Below, piece after piece: positions 9,050 to 19,127 of a stretch of 64,000 nt of DNA (positions within the stretch are counted from its first letter, which is position 1; the number at the start of each line of letters is the position of its first letter). The stretch comes from Desulfovibrio sp. UCD-KL4C (lineage in GTDB: Bacteria; Desulfobacterota; Desulfovibrionia; Desulfovibrionales; Desulfovibrionaceae). The notes beneath the pieces were generated by a model, which worked only from the letters and a program-made list of their open reading frames with translations, did not search any database and had not been told where the DNA came from. The stretch covers positions 1,312,843 to 1,376,842 of the forward strand of contig NZ_VCNC01000001.1 of the NCBI RefSeq assembly GCF_006210265.1. The letters run 5' to 3'. A program made the position numbers and the translations under genes.

Positions 9050-11233
9050 ATGAGTGATAATTTTTTTGTAGCTGTTTCAGGACAGCCGAATTGCGGAAAA
9101 AGCACAATGTTCAATGCCTTGACTGGATCAACAGCAAGGGTTGGAAACTATCCCGGTATAACTGTTGACCGGACAGAAGGTTACTATACTAACGATGGTG
9201 TTTCTGTTCACCTTGTGGATCTGCCGGGAACCTATTCTTTAACCTCCTATTCAATGGAAGAAGTTGTCGCCAGAAATGTTATTGTAGATGAAAAGCCTGA
9301 TGTTGTTATTAATATGCTGGATGCAACTTCTTTAGAAAGAAGTCTTTATCTAGCTGTTCAATTTATGGAAATCGGCGTTCCTGTAGTTTTGGGCCTCAAT
9401 ATGATGGACGAGGTTAAGAAAAAAGGAATCCGCATAGACGCGCAAAAACTTTCAAAGTTAATTGGTGTTCCAGTTATTGAATGCGTTGCCCGTCGTGGTA
9501 TCGGTAAAGACGAATTAATGGCGGCAGTTCAGCAGGTTGCGGATAAAACAAAAGGTAAATGGACTCCTGTAAATATTTCATATGGTCATGATCTTGATCC
9601 GGCAATTGACGAAATGTCTGCGCTGATCAAAGAAAACGAGTTTATGACTGATCGCTATGATCCGCATTGGCTTGCTGTCAAATATCTTGAAGAAGATGAA
9701 ATTGTCATTAAAAACGGGCGGGAATCCGGTCCGCTTTATGGTCAGCTTGAAGCCATTGTTAAAAGGGTTTCAGAGCACGTTAACAAAACTCTGAATACTT
9801 ATCCTGAAGCGATCCTTGCCGATTATCGCTACGGGTTTATCAACTCTATTCTTAAGCAGGGCGTCATAAGTCGTGAAGACAACCTCCGCTTCGATTCTTC
9901 CGATAAGATTGATAAAGTTTTAACCCATAAATTTATGGGCCCGCTCATTATGTTCGGTGTTATGTATGCAATGTTTTACATAACATTTACCTTTGGAGCA
10001 TACCCGCAAGGTTGGGTTGAAAATGGGTTCGGCTGGATTTCTTCAACTATCGGATCGTTACTGCCTGACGGGCTACTAAAATCGATGCTTGTTTCAGGGG
10101 TTATTGACGGTGTCGGAGCTGTTATGGGATTCACACCGTTAATTCTCATCATGTTTGCCATGCTCGTTTTTCTTGAAGATCTTGGATATATGGCCCGTGT
10201 AGCCTACATGGTGGATAGAGTCTTTCGGATGTTCGGCCTGCACGGAATGTCGATTATGCCTTTCATTATGGCTGGCGGATTACCCGGCGGATGCGCGGTT
10301 CCAGGCGTTATGACCTGTCGAACCTTACGCAGCCCTAAAGAAAGAATCGCTACAATTTTAACTGCTCCATTTATGATTTGCGGTGCTAAAGCAACAGCTT
10401 ATATTATGCTTGTCGGTGCATTTTATCCTGAATCAGCAACGTCAGTAATGTTCTTTTTAGTACTTATTTCATGGGGACTTGCTCTTTGTGTAGGTAGGCT
10501 TTTACGCTGGACAGCCCTTAAAGGAGAATCTACTCCATTCGTAATGGAGCTTCCGCCATACAGAATCCCGACTCTCCATGGTGTTGCTATTCATACATGG
10601 GATAGGGTCTGGCAGTATATCAAGAAAGCCGGAACTGTAATTCTCGCTATTTCAATTTTGATGTGGGCGCTGATGACATTTCCTCAGCTTCCGCCTGAGA
10701 GGGTTCAAGCATATGATGCACAGCGAACAGCAGTAACCGCTCAAAGTCAAAACTGGGATGGCTCCGGTGAGCAGAAAACGACTAAGCTTGATGAAATGAT
10801 AAGCCGTATTAATTATTCAGAAGGTGAGGAAGCCCTTAAGACTTCATATGCCGGACGAATGAGCGATTTTATTTCGCCAGTAACAAATCTTGCAGGTTTC
10901 CCTTGGCAGGCGAATATTTCGTTTATCGGTGCATTTGCCGCAAAAGAAGTTTTTGTTTCCACCATGTCTACAGCTTATTCGTTGGGAGACGAAGATCCTG
11001 ATAACGCAGCTACTTTGAGTAGTAAAATTGCTGCTGATCCGGCATGGAGTCCGGCTGTTGTGTGGTCGGTGTTTATCTTTATGATGGTCTATGTGCCGTG
11101 TATGGTAACAGTCGCGGTTATAATCAGAGAAACTAACTGGAAATGGGGGCTGTTCTCAGTTTTCGGTTCGCTAGGATTTGGTTACGCATTATCTGTTTTG
11201 ATTTATCAATTTGGGACTTTATTAGGATATTAA
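9050..11233 (+). CDS. feoB: Ferrous iron transport protein B (FeoB)
   Basis: FeoB is the Fe(II) permease of the inner membrane. The 727-residue protein has an N-terminal G domain with G1 GQPNCGKST (about 10-18), G3 DLPGTYS and G4 NMMDE. A helical linker follows, then a membrane domain with the two Gate repeats, including the Cys-containing segments LPGGCAVPGVM and FMICGAKA that are typical of the permeation path. The length is normal. No feoC follows. A strong bidirectional terminator closes the unit. Confidence 0.96.
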   Translation: MSDNFFVAVSGQPNCGKSTMFNALTGSTARVGNYPGITVDRTEGYYTNDGVSVHLVDLPGTYSLTSYSMEEVVARNVIVDEKPDVVINMLDATSLERSLYLAVQFMEIGVPVVLGLNMMDEVKKKGIRIDAQKLSKLIGVPVIECVARRGIGKDELMAAVQQVADKTKGKWTPVNISYGHDLDPAIDEMSALIKENEFMTDRYDPHWLAVKYLEEDEIVIKNGRESGPLYGQLEAIVKRVSEHVNKTLNTYPEAILADYRYGFINSILKQGVISREDNLRFDSSDKIDKVLTHKFMGPLIMFGVMYAMFYITFTFGAYPQGWVENGFGWISSTIGSLLPDGLLKSMLVSGVIDGVGAVMGFTPLILIMFAMLVFLEDLGYMARVAYMVDRVFRMFGLHGMSIMPFIMAGGLPGGCAVPGVMTCRTLRSPKERIATILTAPFMICGAKATAYIMLVGAFYPESATSVMFFLVLISWGLALCVGRLLRWTALKGESTPFVMELPPYRIPTLHGVAIHTWDRVWQYIKKAGTVILAISILMWALMTFPQLPPERVQAYDAQRTAVTAQSQNWDGSGEQKTTKLDEMISRINYSEGEEALKTSYAGRMSDFISPVTNLAGFPWQANISFIGAFAAKEVFVSTMSTAYSLGDEDPDNAATLSSKIAADPAWSPAVVWSVFIFMMVYVPCMVTVAVIIRETNWKWGLFSVFGSLGFGYALSVLIYQFGTLLGY

Positions 11234-11256
11234 GTCAGTAAATATACTAGATGTTA

Positions 11257-11292
11257 AAAAGGCTCCGTACTGGTTTCAGTGCGGAGCCTTTT
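11257..11292. terminator. Bidirectional terminator between feoB and clpB
   Basis: The stem GGCTCCG/CGGAGCC is flanked by AAAA and TTTT, so both strands end in a U-run. It separates the convergent feoAB and clpB units. Confidence 0.88.
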
Positions 11293-11313
11293 AATTTTAT
11301 TTAACAGTAACTA

Positions 11314-13935
11314 TTAACTGTTCTGGAAAGTAAGTCCGTCTTCGTTTGCATCAATTGATACAGTCTGTTCTTCTTGCAACTTACCGCTGATAATTTCTTT
11401 TGCCAACGGTGTTTCAAGGTGAAGCTGGAGGTACCTGCGCAGAGGTCTTGCTCCATAAATCGGATCATATGCGCCATGAGCAATAAATGCCTTGGCTCTT
11501 TCTGTTACTTCCAAAGACATCTTATGTTCAGCCAGACGAGCTCTGAGTCCTCCCAGTTGCAGGTCGACAATTTGTTTCAGATCTTTTTCAAGCAAAGGCT
11601 TGAAGAGTACTGTTTCGTCAACCCTATTTAGGAATTCCGGTCTGAAGTGTCCGCGAAGGACATTCATAACACTGTCCCCGACTCCAGCTTTAAACTCACC
11701 TTCTTCGTCGATTCCTTCTAACAGCAGATGCGATCCAAGGTTAGAAGTCATGATGACCAGAGTGTTTTTGCAGTCTACAGTTCTACCTTGACTGTCGGTA
11801 ATGCGACCGTCATCTAGAATTTGCAGTAGGACGTTAAATACATCAGGGTGAGCCTTTTCGACTTCATCAAATAGTACAACCGAGTACGGTTTCCTTCTGA
11901 TGGCCTCAGTCAGCTGACCGCCTTCATCATAACCGATGTATCCCGGAGGGGCTCCGATGAGTCTGGCTACCGCATGTTTCTCCATGTACTCGGACATGTC
12001 TAGGCGCACGATGTTGTCTTCGGTATCAAACAATGATTCCGCAAGAGCCTTACACAGCTCTGTTTTACCAACTCCAGTAGGGCCGAGGAATATGAATGAT
12101 CCAATGGGGCGCGACGGATCTTTAAGTCCTGCTCGTGCTCTGATTACTGCATCTGATACAGCTCGTACAGCTTCGTCCTGCCCGATAACTCTGGCATGCA
12201 GAATTTCTTCGAGCCGCAGAAGTTTTTCTCTTTCACCTTCTACGAGTCTGGTTACAGGGATGCCTGTCCAGCGAGAGATGATTCCGGCTATGTCATCAGG
12301 ACCAACAAATTCCTTCAGCATACGTGTTCTGGTTACGGTAGAATCGTCATCATTTCCTTGAATATCTATTTCAATTGCAGCAAGTTTCTTTTCCAACTCC
12401 AGCAGAACTGAGTATTTAAGCTCAGCAGCCTTGTTATAATCAAGGTCTCTTTCAGCCTTTTCAACTTGAATCTTAGTCTGTTCGATTTGTGATTTAAGAT
12501 CACGCACCGTGTCGATTGAAGCTTTTTCTTTTTCCCATTGTTCAAGAAGCTCAGACTGGGTTATTTTAAGTTCAGTCAGGGAGTCTTCAAGCTTAGCAAG
12601 TCTGGACCGCGATCCGCTATCCTCTTCACGTCGTAGAGCTTCACGCTCAATTTCAAATTGTAGAATCTGTCTATTGATTTTGTCCAATTCATATGGTTGT
12701 GAATCAATTTCAGTTCTGATCATGGCTGCTGCTTCGTCAATCAGGTCGATTGCTTTATCTGGAAGCTGTCTGTCAGGGAGGTAGCGGTGTGAAAGTGTTG
12801 CAGCCTCGATAAGAGCCGCGTCACTGATTCTGACACCGTGATGTACCTCAAACCTTTCGCGGAGTCCGCGCAGGATTGAGATGGTATCCTCAACAGAAGG
12901 TTCGTCCACCATAATGGTTTGAAAACGTCTTTCAAGAGCAGGGTCTTTTTCAATATATTTACGATACTCATCCGTGGTCGTTGCACCTATGCAGTGCAGT
13001 TCGCCTCTGGCGAGCATAGGTTTCAGCAGATTTCCTGCATCCATTGCACCATCGCTTTTACCTGCACCCACTATGGTGTGTATTTCATCAATGAAGATAA
13101 GAATTCGGCCTTCGGAGTCCTGAACTTCTTTTAATACAGCTTTGAGGCGTTCTTCAAATTCACCGCGATATTTAGCTCCGGCAATAAGTGCGCCCATATC
13201 AAGCATGAAAACAGTTTTGTCTTTTAATCCTTCTGGTACATCCTGCTTGACGATACGCTGTGCCAACCCTTCAATAATCGCAGTTTTACCAACACCTGCT
13301 TCACCGATTAGAATAGGGTTGTTTTTTGTTCGTCTGGAAAGGATTCGGACAACACGTCTGATCTCGGAATCACGCCCGATGACAGGATCAAGTTTGCCTT
13401 TACGGGCTTCTTCAACAAGGTCGCGTCCGTATTTTTTAAGCGCGTCATAAGTGGCTTCAGGGTTGTCAGTTGTTACACGCTGATTTCCTCTGATAGAGGT
13501 CATTGCTTCCAGAACTTTATCTTTGGTCAGGTTGAAGGATGCGTTGACTTTGCCTGCTCCGGTTGATCCGTGTTCGCCCATAATGGCCAGAAATAAATGT
13601 TCAACACTAACGAACTCGTCATGCATGCGCTTTGCAACTTGCTCCGCCTCAACCATAACGCGATTAAGTCGCTGAGTTACAAAAACCTGTCCGGGCTGTG
13701 CTCCGGGTCCGCTGACACTGGGTAGTTTGTTGATTTCTTTTTGAACTGCCGCTTTATATGCAGCGGGGTCAATTCCACTTTTTTGCAGAATTTTAGATAC
13801 AATGCCGTTTTCCTGTTCAACAAGGGTGAATAGCAGGTGTTCAACTTCGATTTGCTGCTGTCCATTTGAAATGGCCAGCGATTGGGCTTCGGCAATTGCG
13901 TCGTTGGTTTTTTTTGTGAATTTATTCGGATCCAT
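11314..13935 (-). CDS. clpB: Chaperone ClpB (Hsp100 disaggregase)
   Basis: ClpB is the hexameric AAA+ disaggregase that works with DnaK. The 873-residue protein has the N-terminal Clp repeats, a first AAA domain ([15 protein letters not shown] near 208), the coiled-coil middle domain (about 410-530), a second AAA domain ([15 protein letters not shown] near 610) and a C-terminal D2-small domain. AGGAG precedes the ATG. The gene follows cbpA and cbpM on the same strand, 200 bases after cbpM. Confidence 0.97.
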   Translation of the reverse strand: MDPNKFTKKTNDAIAEAQSLAISNGQQQIEVEHLLFTLVEQENGIVSKILQKSGIDPAAYKAAVQKEINKLPSVSGPGAQPGQVFVTQRLNRVMVEAEQVAKRMHDEFVSVEHLFLAIMGEHGSTGAGKVNASFNLTKDKVLEAMTSIRGNQRVTTDNPEATYDALKKYGRDLVEEARKGKLDPVIGRDSEIRRVVRILSRRTKNNPILIGEAGVGKTAIIEGLAQRIVKQDVPEGLKDKTVFMLDMGALIAGAKYRGEFEERLKAVLKEVQDSEGRILIFIDEIHTIVGAGKSDGAMDAGNLLKPMLARGELHCIGATTTDEYRKYIEKDPALERRFQTIMVDEPSVEDTISILRGLRERFEVHHGVRISDAALIEAATLSHRYLPDRQLPDKAIDLIDEAAAMIRTEIDSQPYELDKINRQILQFEIEREALRREEDSGSRSRLAKLEDSLTELKITQSELLEQWEKEKASIDTVRDLKSQIEQTKIQVEKAERDLDYNKAAELKYSVLLELEKKLAAIEIDIQGNDDDSTVTRTRMLKEFVGPDDIAGIISRWTGIPVTRLVEGEREKLLRLEEILHARVIGQDEAVRAVSDAVIRARAGLKDPSRPIGSFIFLGPTGVGKTELCKALAESLFDTEDNIVRLDMSEYMEKHAVARLIGAPPGYIGYDEGGQLTEAIRRKPYSVVLFDEVEKAHPDVFNVLLQILDDGRITDSQGRTVDCKNTLVIMTSNLGSHLLLEGIDEEGEFKAGVGDSVMNVLRGHFRPEFLNRVDETVLFKPLLEKDLKQIVDLQLGGLRARLAEHKMSLEVTERAKAFIAHGAYDPIYGARPLRRYLQLHLETPLAKEIISGKLQEEQTVSIDANEDGLTFQNS

Positions 13936-14139
13936 ATAGAGTCTCCTTTTTATCAGGTATTTATGACTCGCGGAAAGATTCCAAACTCACTTATCTCGAT
14001 CGAAGTAAAAACTCGATCTTACGTTTCCGGACGCACTTTAAAGTTCGTTAAAATACGAACATTTCCGGCTTTAGAGGCAGGAGTTAGAATCCTGAATATA
14101 TAGCAAGTCATTATTTAATGTTATTTAAAATTGCACAGA

Positions 14140-14454
14140 CTAAATGAGTTTTCGCATTTCTTCCACTCGGGCTTCAAGTTGTTCCACTCGGCCCAGAAGG
14201 TCCACGATAATGGACCCTCCAGCCGCGGTAATTTCTAAATCTCTACATAGCCTTGAAAGTTTGCTGAGCCTGTAAAGATCCCGAGTTTCAAAAAGATATT
14301 GCCCATCACCAGTTGTAGCAGGGGAGACCCATTCAAGGCTTATAAGTTCCAGAACAGTTTCTTCTTCAAGGCCTGTCATTTCTACAATCTGCGCGAACAA
14401 TAGTCTGCGTGATCGACTCGGAGGATTGGCTTCTGTTCTTTTCTTAATATCCAT
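14140..14454 (-). CDS. cbpM: Chaperone modulatory protein CbpM (MerR-like)
   Basis: This protein of about 104 residues resembles CbpM, a small MerR-related protein that binds and inhibits the J domain of CbpA in enterobacteria. The N-terminal part carries a winged-helix-like segment (FAQIVEMTGLEEETVLELISLEWVSP, read as motif positions about 24-50), followed by helices and a coiled-coil tail (VEQLEARVEEM). The ATG at 14454 is chosen over an upstream in-frame TTG because of its GGGAG spacing. It starts 14 bases after cbpA, the conserved cbpA-cbpM arrangement. Confidence 0.8.
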   Translation of the reverse strand: MDIKKRTEANPPSRSRRLLFAQIVEMTGLEEETVLELISLEWVSPATTGDGQYLFETRDLYRLSKLSRLCRDLEITAAGGSIIVDLLGRVEQLEARVEEMRKLI

Positions 14455-14468
14455 GGGCAAAATCTCCC

Positions 14469-15440
14469 TTAAAAGGATCTCGGGCTGAATTCTGTTTTTT
14501 CAGATAACTCTTCCCAAAGTTTTTTGACTTCATCTGAATCTGCAACAGGCACTTGAATCATTACTCTGACGAACTGATCGCCTTTTTTAGGTCCGGCTCC
14601 CATTCCTCGTCCTTTAACTCTCAGTTTTTTACCGCTTCCCATTCCTGCCGGAATATTCATTTCAATCATTCCGTCGAGGGTAGGGACTTTTACTTTAACA
14701 CCGAGAGCGGCTTCCCAAGGAGCTAGCGGAAGATCCAAAATAAGATTGTTTTCTTCTATCTTATATAAAGAGTGCGGAGCTAATCTGATTTTCAGGTAAA
14801 GATCACCTGAAGGACCATCTCCGGGGCCGGGAGCTCCTTGATTTGCCAAACGGATTTTTTGTCCGTCTTTAATTCCGGCGGGTATGTTTACGTCCAGATT
14901 TTTAGATTGGACCATGGGATGTCCGCCGGGACCGGTTGTCCGTTCCTGAACTGAAATAGATTTTGATCCGCCTTTATACGCTTCTTCAAGGGTCAAAGTC
15001 AGAAGTGTTTCGGAATCAGCTCCTTTCTGTGGGCGTTGCTGAAATCCTCCGCCACCAAATCCTTGTGCGCCACCGAAACCGCCGCCTCCACCGAATATGG
15101 TTTCAAAGAAGTCACTGAAATCTCCGCCTCCAAAACCCTGCGCTCCGCCAAAACCTTGTCCGCCGAAGTGCATGTTTTCATGTCCTGGAGGTGGCTGGAA
15201 GTTCTGGCCGTGTTCCCAATCCGCACCGAACTGGTCATACATTTTACGCTTTTTGGAGTCCTTCAGAACTTCGTAAGCTTCATTTATTTCTTTAAACTTC
15301 GTTTCGGACTCAGGATTATCATGGTTCAAGTCTGGGTGATGCTTACGCGCCAGTTTCTTGAATGCTTTTGATATTTCATCCTTAGAAGCGGAGCGTGAAA
15401 CGCCCAGAAGTTTATAGTAGTCTTTATATTTTACACTCAT
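14469..15440 (-). CDS. cbpA: DnaJ-class co-chaperone (CbpA-like, type II J protein)
   Basis: The J domain has the HPD motif in KHHPDLNHD and is followed by a Gly/Phe-rich region with repeated FGG/GFGG units. Two C-terminal beta-barrel substrate-binding domains follow, with no zinc-finger cysteines, so this is a type II J protein. It stimulates DnaK ATPase. The start at 15440 is chosen over 15470 because AGGAGT lies nine bases before that ATG, giving about 323 residues. The neighbours cbpM and clpB support a heat-shock or disaggregation role. Confidence 0.9.
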   Translation of the reverse strand: MSVKYKDYYKLLGVSRSASKDEISKAFKKLARKHHPDLNHDNPESETKFKEINEAYEVLKDSKKRKMYDQFGADWEHGQNFQPPPGHENMHFGGQGFGGAQGFGGGDFSDFFETIFGGGGGFGGAQGFGGGGFQQRPQKGADSETLLTLTLEEAYKGGSKSISVQERTTGPGGHPMVQSKNLDVNIPAGIKDGQKIRLANQGAPGPGDGPSGDLYLKIRLAPHSLYKIEENNLILDLPLAPWEAALGVKVKVPTLDGMIEMNIPAGMGSGKKLRVKGRGMGAGPKKGDQFVRVMIQVPVADSDEVKKLWEELSEKTEFSPRSF

Positions 15441-15636
15441 CTCGTCAGTACTCCTTAAATATTTCGCCATCGTAGCAAAACGGCGTCACCATATCAAAGT
15501 ATATCTCCATTAGATCAAGTCAAGCGTAATAATTGGATTTCGATTGTAGGTTAATCAAAATTATAGTTTAAAAAAACTCGGGAATATAGAATTTCCCTAT
15601 ATTCAGGTGGAGAATTTGTATGATGAAAAAATACAA

Positions 15637-16368
15637 TTAAAAATCTTCGTCCAGTTCGTAATCTTTTTTGGCAGGGTCATAACAATATTTGCAGCGGTCT
15701 TTTTTTATAAAGAAACGAACTAAGATTAAGCCGGTAACAAATCCGCCGATATGTGCTCCCCATGCGATTTGTTTTGCTCCATCTGAAATATGTTCTGCAA
15801 AACCTGAAAAAACTTGAATGGAAAACCATATTCCTAAAAACAGTCCGGCTGGAATTTTAAAAAAAAGAGGAATAATAATGATGGGGATGAGGGTTAAAAC
15901 CCGTCCGTGCGGGTAGAGAACAAAGTAGGCTCCCATTATTCCTGCAACTGCGCCGGAAGCTCCTATTATTGGAGCATTTGCAGATGGGGTTAGCAGTATC
16001 TGTATTAAAATGGCACTGAGTCCGCAGATTATATAGAAAGCAAAAAATCTTACATGTCCCATGGCATCTTCAATATTGTCAGCAAAAATCCAAAGCATCC
16101 ATAAGTTTAGTATTATGTGAAGCCAGCCGCTGTGAAGGAACATATAAGTAAAAAAGGGGAGTATTCCCGCAGATGGGTAACCTGCCACAATTGCCCATTC
16201 TGGATTTATGTAGCGGGCAGGAACAACCCCCAGTAAATGGAAAATTGCCAGTTTTGCCTTGGGGGCAAGAAGCAGCTCCATTAAAAAAGTTGTGATATTG
16301 GCCGCCATCAGTGCCCAAAGAATATAAGGGCGGATTAGGCAGGGAACATTATCGCGGATCGGGATCAT
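15637..16368 (-). CDS. Rhomboid family intramembrane serine protease
   Basis: This polytopic membrane protein of about 243 residues has the rhomboid catalytic features: GASGAVAG (active-site Ser), the conserved HIILNLW segment in an upstream helix, and GAHIGGFVTG with the catalytic His. Rhomboids cleave transmembrane substrates inside the membrane. GGAGG four bases before the ATG at 16368 favours this start over 16401. The C-terminal tail is soluble, with a CKYC pair and an acidic end. A structured 212-nt leader with its own promoter and terminator lies directly upstream and may control it. Confidence 0.88.
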   Translation of the reverse strand: MIPIRDNVPCLIRPYILWALMAANITTFLMELLLAPKAKLAIFHLLGVVPARYINPEWAIVAGYPSAGILPFFTYMFLHSGWLHIILNLWMLWIFADNIEDAMGHVRFFAFYIICGLSAILIQILLTPSANAPIIGASGAVAGIMGAYFVLYPHGRVLTLIPIIIIPLFFKIPAGLFLGIWFSIQVFSGFAEHISDGAKQIAWGAHIGGFVTGLILVRFFIKKDRCKYCYDPAKKDYELDEDF

Positions 16369-16383
16369 TTCGCCTCCGCATAT

Positions 16384-16413
16384 AAAAAATTCCCGCCGCA
16401 TAAGCGGCGGGAA
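16384..16413 (-). terminator. Terminator immediately before the rhomboid gene
   Basis: A perfect 10-bp stem TTCCCGCCGC/GCGGCGGGAA with loop TTAT is followed by six U on the minus strand. It ends only six bases before the GGAGG of the rhomboid gene, so it acts either as the end of a small RNA or as an attenuator. Confidence 0.9.
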
Positions 16414-16595
16414 CTGTAGAGGGTTGGTTGATAGGTTTACTACGGGTCTTCACTCCCGAAACACTATACTAAACCTGATGCCGAAAGCGCGGTTGGACTA
16501 AGGTGAGAATTCTCGTATGTCAAATGGGTGTTTAGCCCTAACTTATAATATATGTTCATTCTCTCGCTGCTGTCCTGACCAACGCTTCAGGTCTT
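16384..16595 (-). ncRNA. Structured leader RNA or sRNA upstream of the rhomboid gene
   Basis: A promoter (16602-16629) and the terminator at 16384-16413 delimit a transcript of about 212 nt. Predicted stems include ACCTGA (16592-16587) with TCAGGT (16478-16473), GAGAAT with ATTCTC, and GGTTTA (16475-16470) with TAAACC (16439-16434), the last enclosing CGGG/CCCG. The first and third stems share bases and cannot form together. A 31-codon reading frame (16559-16464) with a weak GAGAG site also fits inside. I cannot assign it to a known family. A 6S-like RNA, a riboswitch and a peptide-controlled attenuator are all possible. Confidence 0.55.
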
Positions 16596-16601
16596 AATTT
16601 A

Positions 16602-16629
16602 ATAATAAGCCTAAAATGGGCGAAGTCAA
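16602..16629 (-). promoter_or_regulatory. Sigma-70-like promoter for the rhomboid leader RNA
   Basis: On the minus strand TTGACT (16629-16624) is followed after 16 bases by TATTAT (16607-16602). Both hexamers match the consensus at five of six positions. The predicted start is near 16595. It lies in the short gap after the RluD-CoaE stop codon. Confidence 0.65.
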
Positions 16630-16644
16630 GAGATTGCAATTAAA

Positions 16645-18297
16645 TTACTGATCCTCTTCCTGCTTAAAGAGAGCTTCCAGAAATGCGTTAAACTTATCAG
16701 CTTTTGTTTCACGAATTTTTATTAAAACTGATAAAGCTTTTTCTGTGCTTGCTTTTAATTCTTCTATACTTGAGTCATTGTTAATTATAGCTGCGCAGCA
16801 GTCCATTTTAGATTTTTCATCCCACTGCCATGAGTCGAAAATAGCAAGAGTTTCAGTATCAAGATGACGCTTTTCTCTTAGTTCTCCAGTTCTTTTTTCT
16901 GCGGGGCATTTGATTCCGATAACAACATCAACTTGTTGCTGAGTATGCCATCCGGCTTCCAAGAGCAGTGGTACTTCAGCAACAGCTATCGGTTTGTTTG
17001 CATTTTCCTGAAAGAATTCATTTGCTTCGTGCTGAACAATCGGATGGACAATATTCATTATTTCGCGGCGGATATCGCTATCTTTACACATTGCGGCAAA
17101 TATTTTCTTTTTATCAATATTTCCGGTTTCGGTTTCAGTAAACTGATTGCCGAATCTTTGGCGGATCATTTCCCATCCGGCTCCGTCTTTATTGTATGTG
17201 TTAGCAACAGATTTATCCGCACTGAAAACAGGAATGCCCTGATCTTTAATGATTTTGAGCACTGTAGATTTTCCGCAGCAAGGCATGCCGATAAGTCCGA
17301 CACGCTGTACAGATTTGCTCAGCTCTTTCAGCAGAGTAATGAAATCGTCAGGCGGAGTCAGCTTGAAGTTTAATCTTTCATCTGTTTCAGGATGATTAAA
17401 AGAAAGACTGTAGGCATGAAGCATCTGGCGGGAAGCCAGCTTAGAAAGCGGTTTGCCCTTAGCTACCCATTTTGCATGGTGCTGAGGTCCGTAAACTTGA
17501 TCACCTACAAGCGGGTGACCTATGTGCGCCATATGAACTCTGATTTGGTGAGTTCTTCCGGTGAAAATTTTAACTTTTATAAGACTTGCTCGCTTTGACG
17601 GATCAGTCCAGAGTACTTCATAACTTGAACGGGCTTCTCTACCGCCTTTTAGTACAACAGCCATTTTGGTTTTGTGAATAGGATGTCTTCCGATAGGCAT
17701 GTTTATATCAGCAAAATCTTTGTCAGGTACTCCGTGAACTATTGCGAGATATGTTTTAGATACTTCCCGTTCTGCAAAAGATGCCGAAAGAGCAAGTCTG
17801 TCATGCTCATTTAAGGCAACAGCAATAAGGCCGGATGTAAATTTATCAAGTCTATGCACAATACCCGGGCGCCATTCATTCATACCTATTATTTCAGGGA
17901 AATGATGAATAAGGCGATGTACGAGTGTCTCTGTCGGGCAACTCGGGGCAGGGTGAGTTGTCAGTCCTGCAGGTTTGTTGATGACTACAACCCGCCCATC
18001 ATTAAATATAATATCCAGGGGCTTATCTTCCGGTATCAGGGAGTTGTCTTCAAGTTCACCTTTGAGGGTAAGTTTTTCGGTTCCAATTATTTTATAATTG
18101 GGCTTTGTGCATTGAACTCCGTCAACTTCGGCAAGGCCTGCTTTAATCCAGTCTTTTGCTTTGCCTCGGGAAACACCTTCATTTTCAAGTTCTGTCCCCC
18201 AGAATTTGTCCAGTCTGGTATTGCGGTCTGAATAATGAGCTTCTCTTTCCCATATTTCAGTAAAATCAATTTCACTATTGCTTTCATTCTTATGCAT
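16645..18297 (-). CDS. Fused RluD-type pseudouridine synthase and dephospho-CoA kinase (CoaE)
   Basis: The 550-residue protein joins two unrelated enzymes. Residues of about 25-330 form an S4 domain and an RluA/RluD pseudouridine synthase with HRLDKFTSG, catalytic Asp151. Residues of about 332-550 form a P-loop kinase with GMPCCGKST at 337-345, followed by the ADKSVANTY segment typical of CoaE, which makes the last step of CoA synthesis. There is no frameshift or stop between the halves. I recall such fusions from Desulfovibrio relatives. The rRNA target site is inferred, not visible. Confidence 0.9.
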   Translation of the reverse strand: MHKNESNSEIDFTEIWEREAHYSDRNTRLDKFWGTELENEGVSRGKAKDWIKAGLAEVDGVQCTKPNYKIIGTEKLTLKGELEDNSLIPEDKPLDIIFNDGRVVVINKPAGLTTHPAPSCPTETLVHRLIHHFPEIIGMNEWRPGIVHRLDKFTSGLIAVALNEHDRLALSASFAEREVSKTYLAIVHGVPDKDFADINMPIGRHPIHKTKMAVVLKGGREARSSYEVLWTDPSKRASLIKVKIFTGRTHQIRVHMAHIGHPLVGDQVYGPQHHAKWVAKGKPLSKLASRQMLHAYSLSFNHPETDERLNFKLTPPDDFITLLKELSKSVQRVGLIGMPCCGKSTVLKIIKDQGIPVFSADKSVANTYNKDGAGWEMIRQRFGNQFTETETGNIDKKKIFAAMCKDSDIRREIMNIVHPIVQHEANEFFQENANKPIAVAEVPLLLEAGWHTQQQVDVVIGIKCPAEKRTGELREKRHLDTETLAIFDSWQWDEKSKMDCCAAIINNDSSIEELKASTEKALSVLIKIRETKADKFNAFLEALFKQEEDQ

Positions 18298-18500
18298 TCA
18301 ATTTTCCGATTATTTGTTATAGTTTGCCAAAAATTCATTCTAATGAATATTGGTTATTTAAAGTATTGCCAAGTGCTGATGACTTTATCTTAAAAATAAT
18401 TTAAATATTTCTTGACCAAGGAGTGCGTGGAATATAGAAACACGAAGTTTTGACTTTAAGTAATTTAATAACACGTAACATTGAGATCAAGGAGGCCACC

Positions 18501-19127
18501 GTGGCGGTTCATGTGGTAGACCATCCTCTGGTAAGACACAAGCTTGGAATTCTTCGGGAAGCGGGCATCAGTACGAGTCGTTTCCGAGACTTGGCTCTTG
18601 AGATTTCAAGACTCCTCACGTACGAGGCGACAAAAGACCTCATCACCGAACATAAGACTATTGAAGGCTGGGCCGGAGAAGTTGAAGTCGAGATGATTAA
18701 AGGTAAAAAAATCACAGTAGTTCCTATCCTCAGAGCCGGACTTGGCATGATGGATGGAGTGCTTGATATGGTTCCGGGTGCACGAGTCAGTGTAGTCGGT
18801 TTTTATCGGGATGAAGAAACTTTGCAGCCTGTAGAATATTACGTCAAGCTTGCAAAGAATATTGATGAGCGTATTGCGCTTATTCTCGACCCTATGCTCG
18901 CAACAGGCGGGACATTGATTGCAACAATCGAACTTCTTAAGAAGTCAGGATGTACCAACATTAAAGGTCTTTTCCTTGTTGCTGCTCCTGAAGGGATTGA
19001 GAAAGTTGTTGCTGCTCATCCTGATGTAGATATTTATACTGCATCTATAGATGAGAAACTAAATGATGCAGGATATATCCTCCCAGGCCTAGGCGATGCG
19101 GGAGATAAAATATTTGGCACCAAATAA
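18501..19127 (+). CDS. upp: Uracil phosphoribosyltransferase
   Basis: UPRT converts uracil and PRPP to UMP in pyrimidine salvage. The GTG at 18501 is chosen because AAGGAGG ends five bases upstream and it gives 208 residues, the usual length. The open frame continues back to 18450 but adds atypical residues. The PRPP-binding loop DPMLATGGT is near residue 130 and the C-terminal [13 protein letters not shown] is the uracil-binding end. The stop codon lies in the loop of a terminator hairpin, and uraA follows. Confidence 0.95.
   Translation: MAVHVVDHPLVRHKLGILREAGISTSRFRDLALEISRLLTYEATKDLITEHKTIEGWAGEVEVEMIKGKKITVVPILRAGLGMMDGVLDMVPGARVSVVGFYRDEETLQPVEYYVKLAKNIDERIALILDPMLATGGTLIATIELLKKSGCTNIKGLFLVAAPEGIEKVVAAHPDVDIYTASIDEKLNDAGYILPGLGDAGDKIFGTK

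Noticed and set aside
11936-12361. 141-codon open frame on the plus strand
   Set aside because: It lies fully antisense to clpB within the second AAA domain and reads as low-complexity Ser-rich shadow sequence.
13936-14139. Heat-shock promoter between cbpM and clpB
   Set aside because: Only short inverted repeats (for example GTTCG/CGAAC) are present; no convincing promoter hexamers were found.
16384-16595. Assignment of the rhomboid leader as 6S RNA or SRP RNA
   Set aside because: Length and promoter would fit 6S, but I could not derive the rod-like fold with a central bubble, and the SRP GGAAGGAAGCAG-type core is absent. It is left unassigned.
16933-17373. 146-codon open frame on the plus strand
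   Set aside because: It is antisense to the CoaE part of the RluD-CoaE fusion, whose kinase motifs are clear.
18450-18500. 17-codon N-terminal extension of upp
   Set aside because: The GTG at 18501 has a near-perfect AAGGAGG and gives the standard 208-residue protein.
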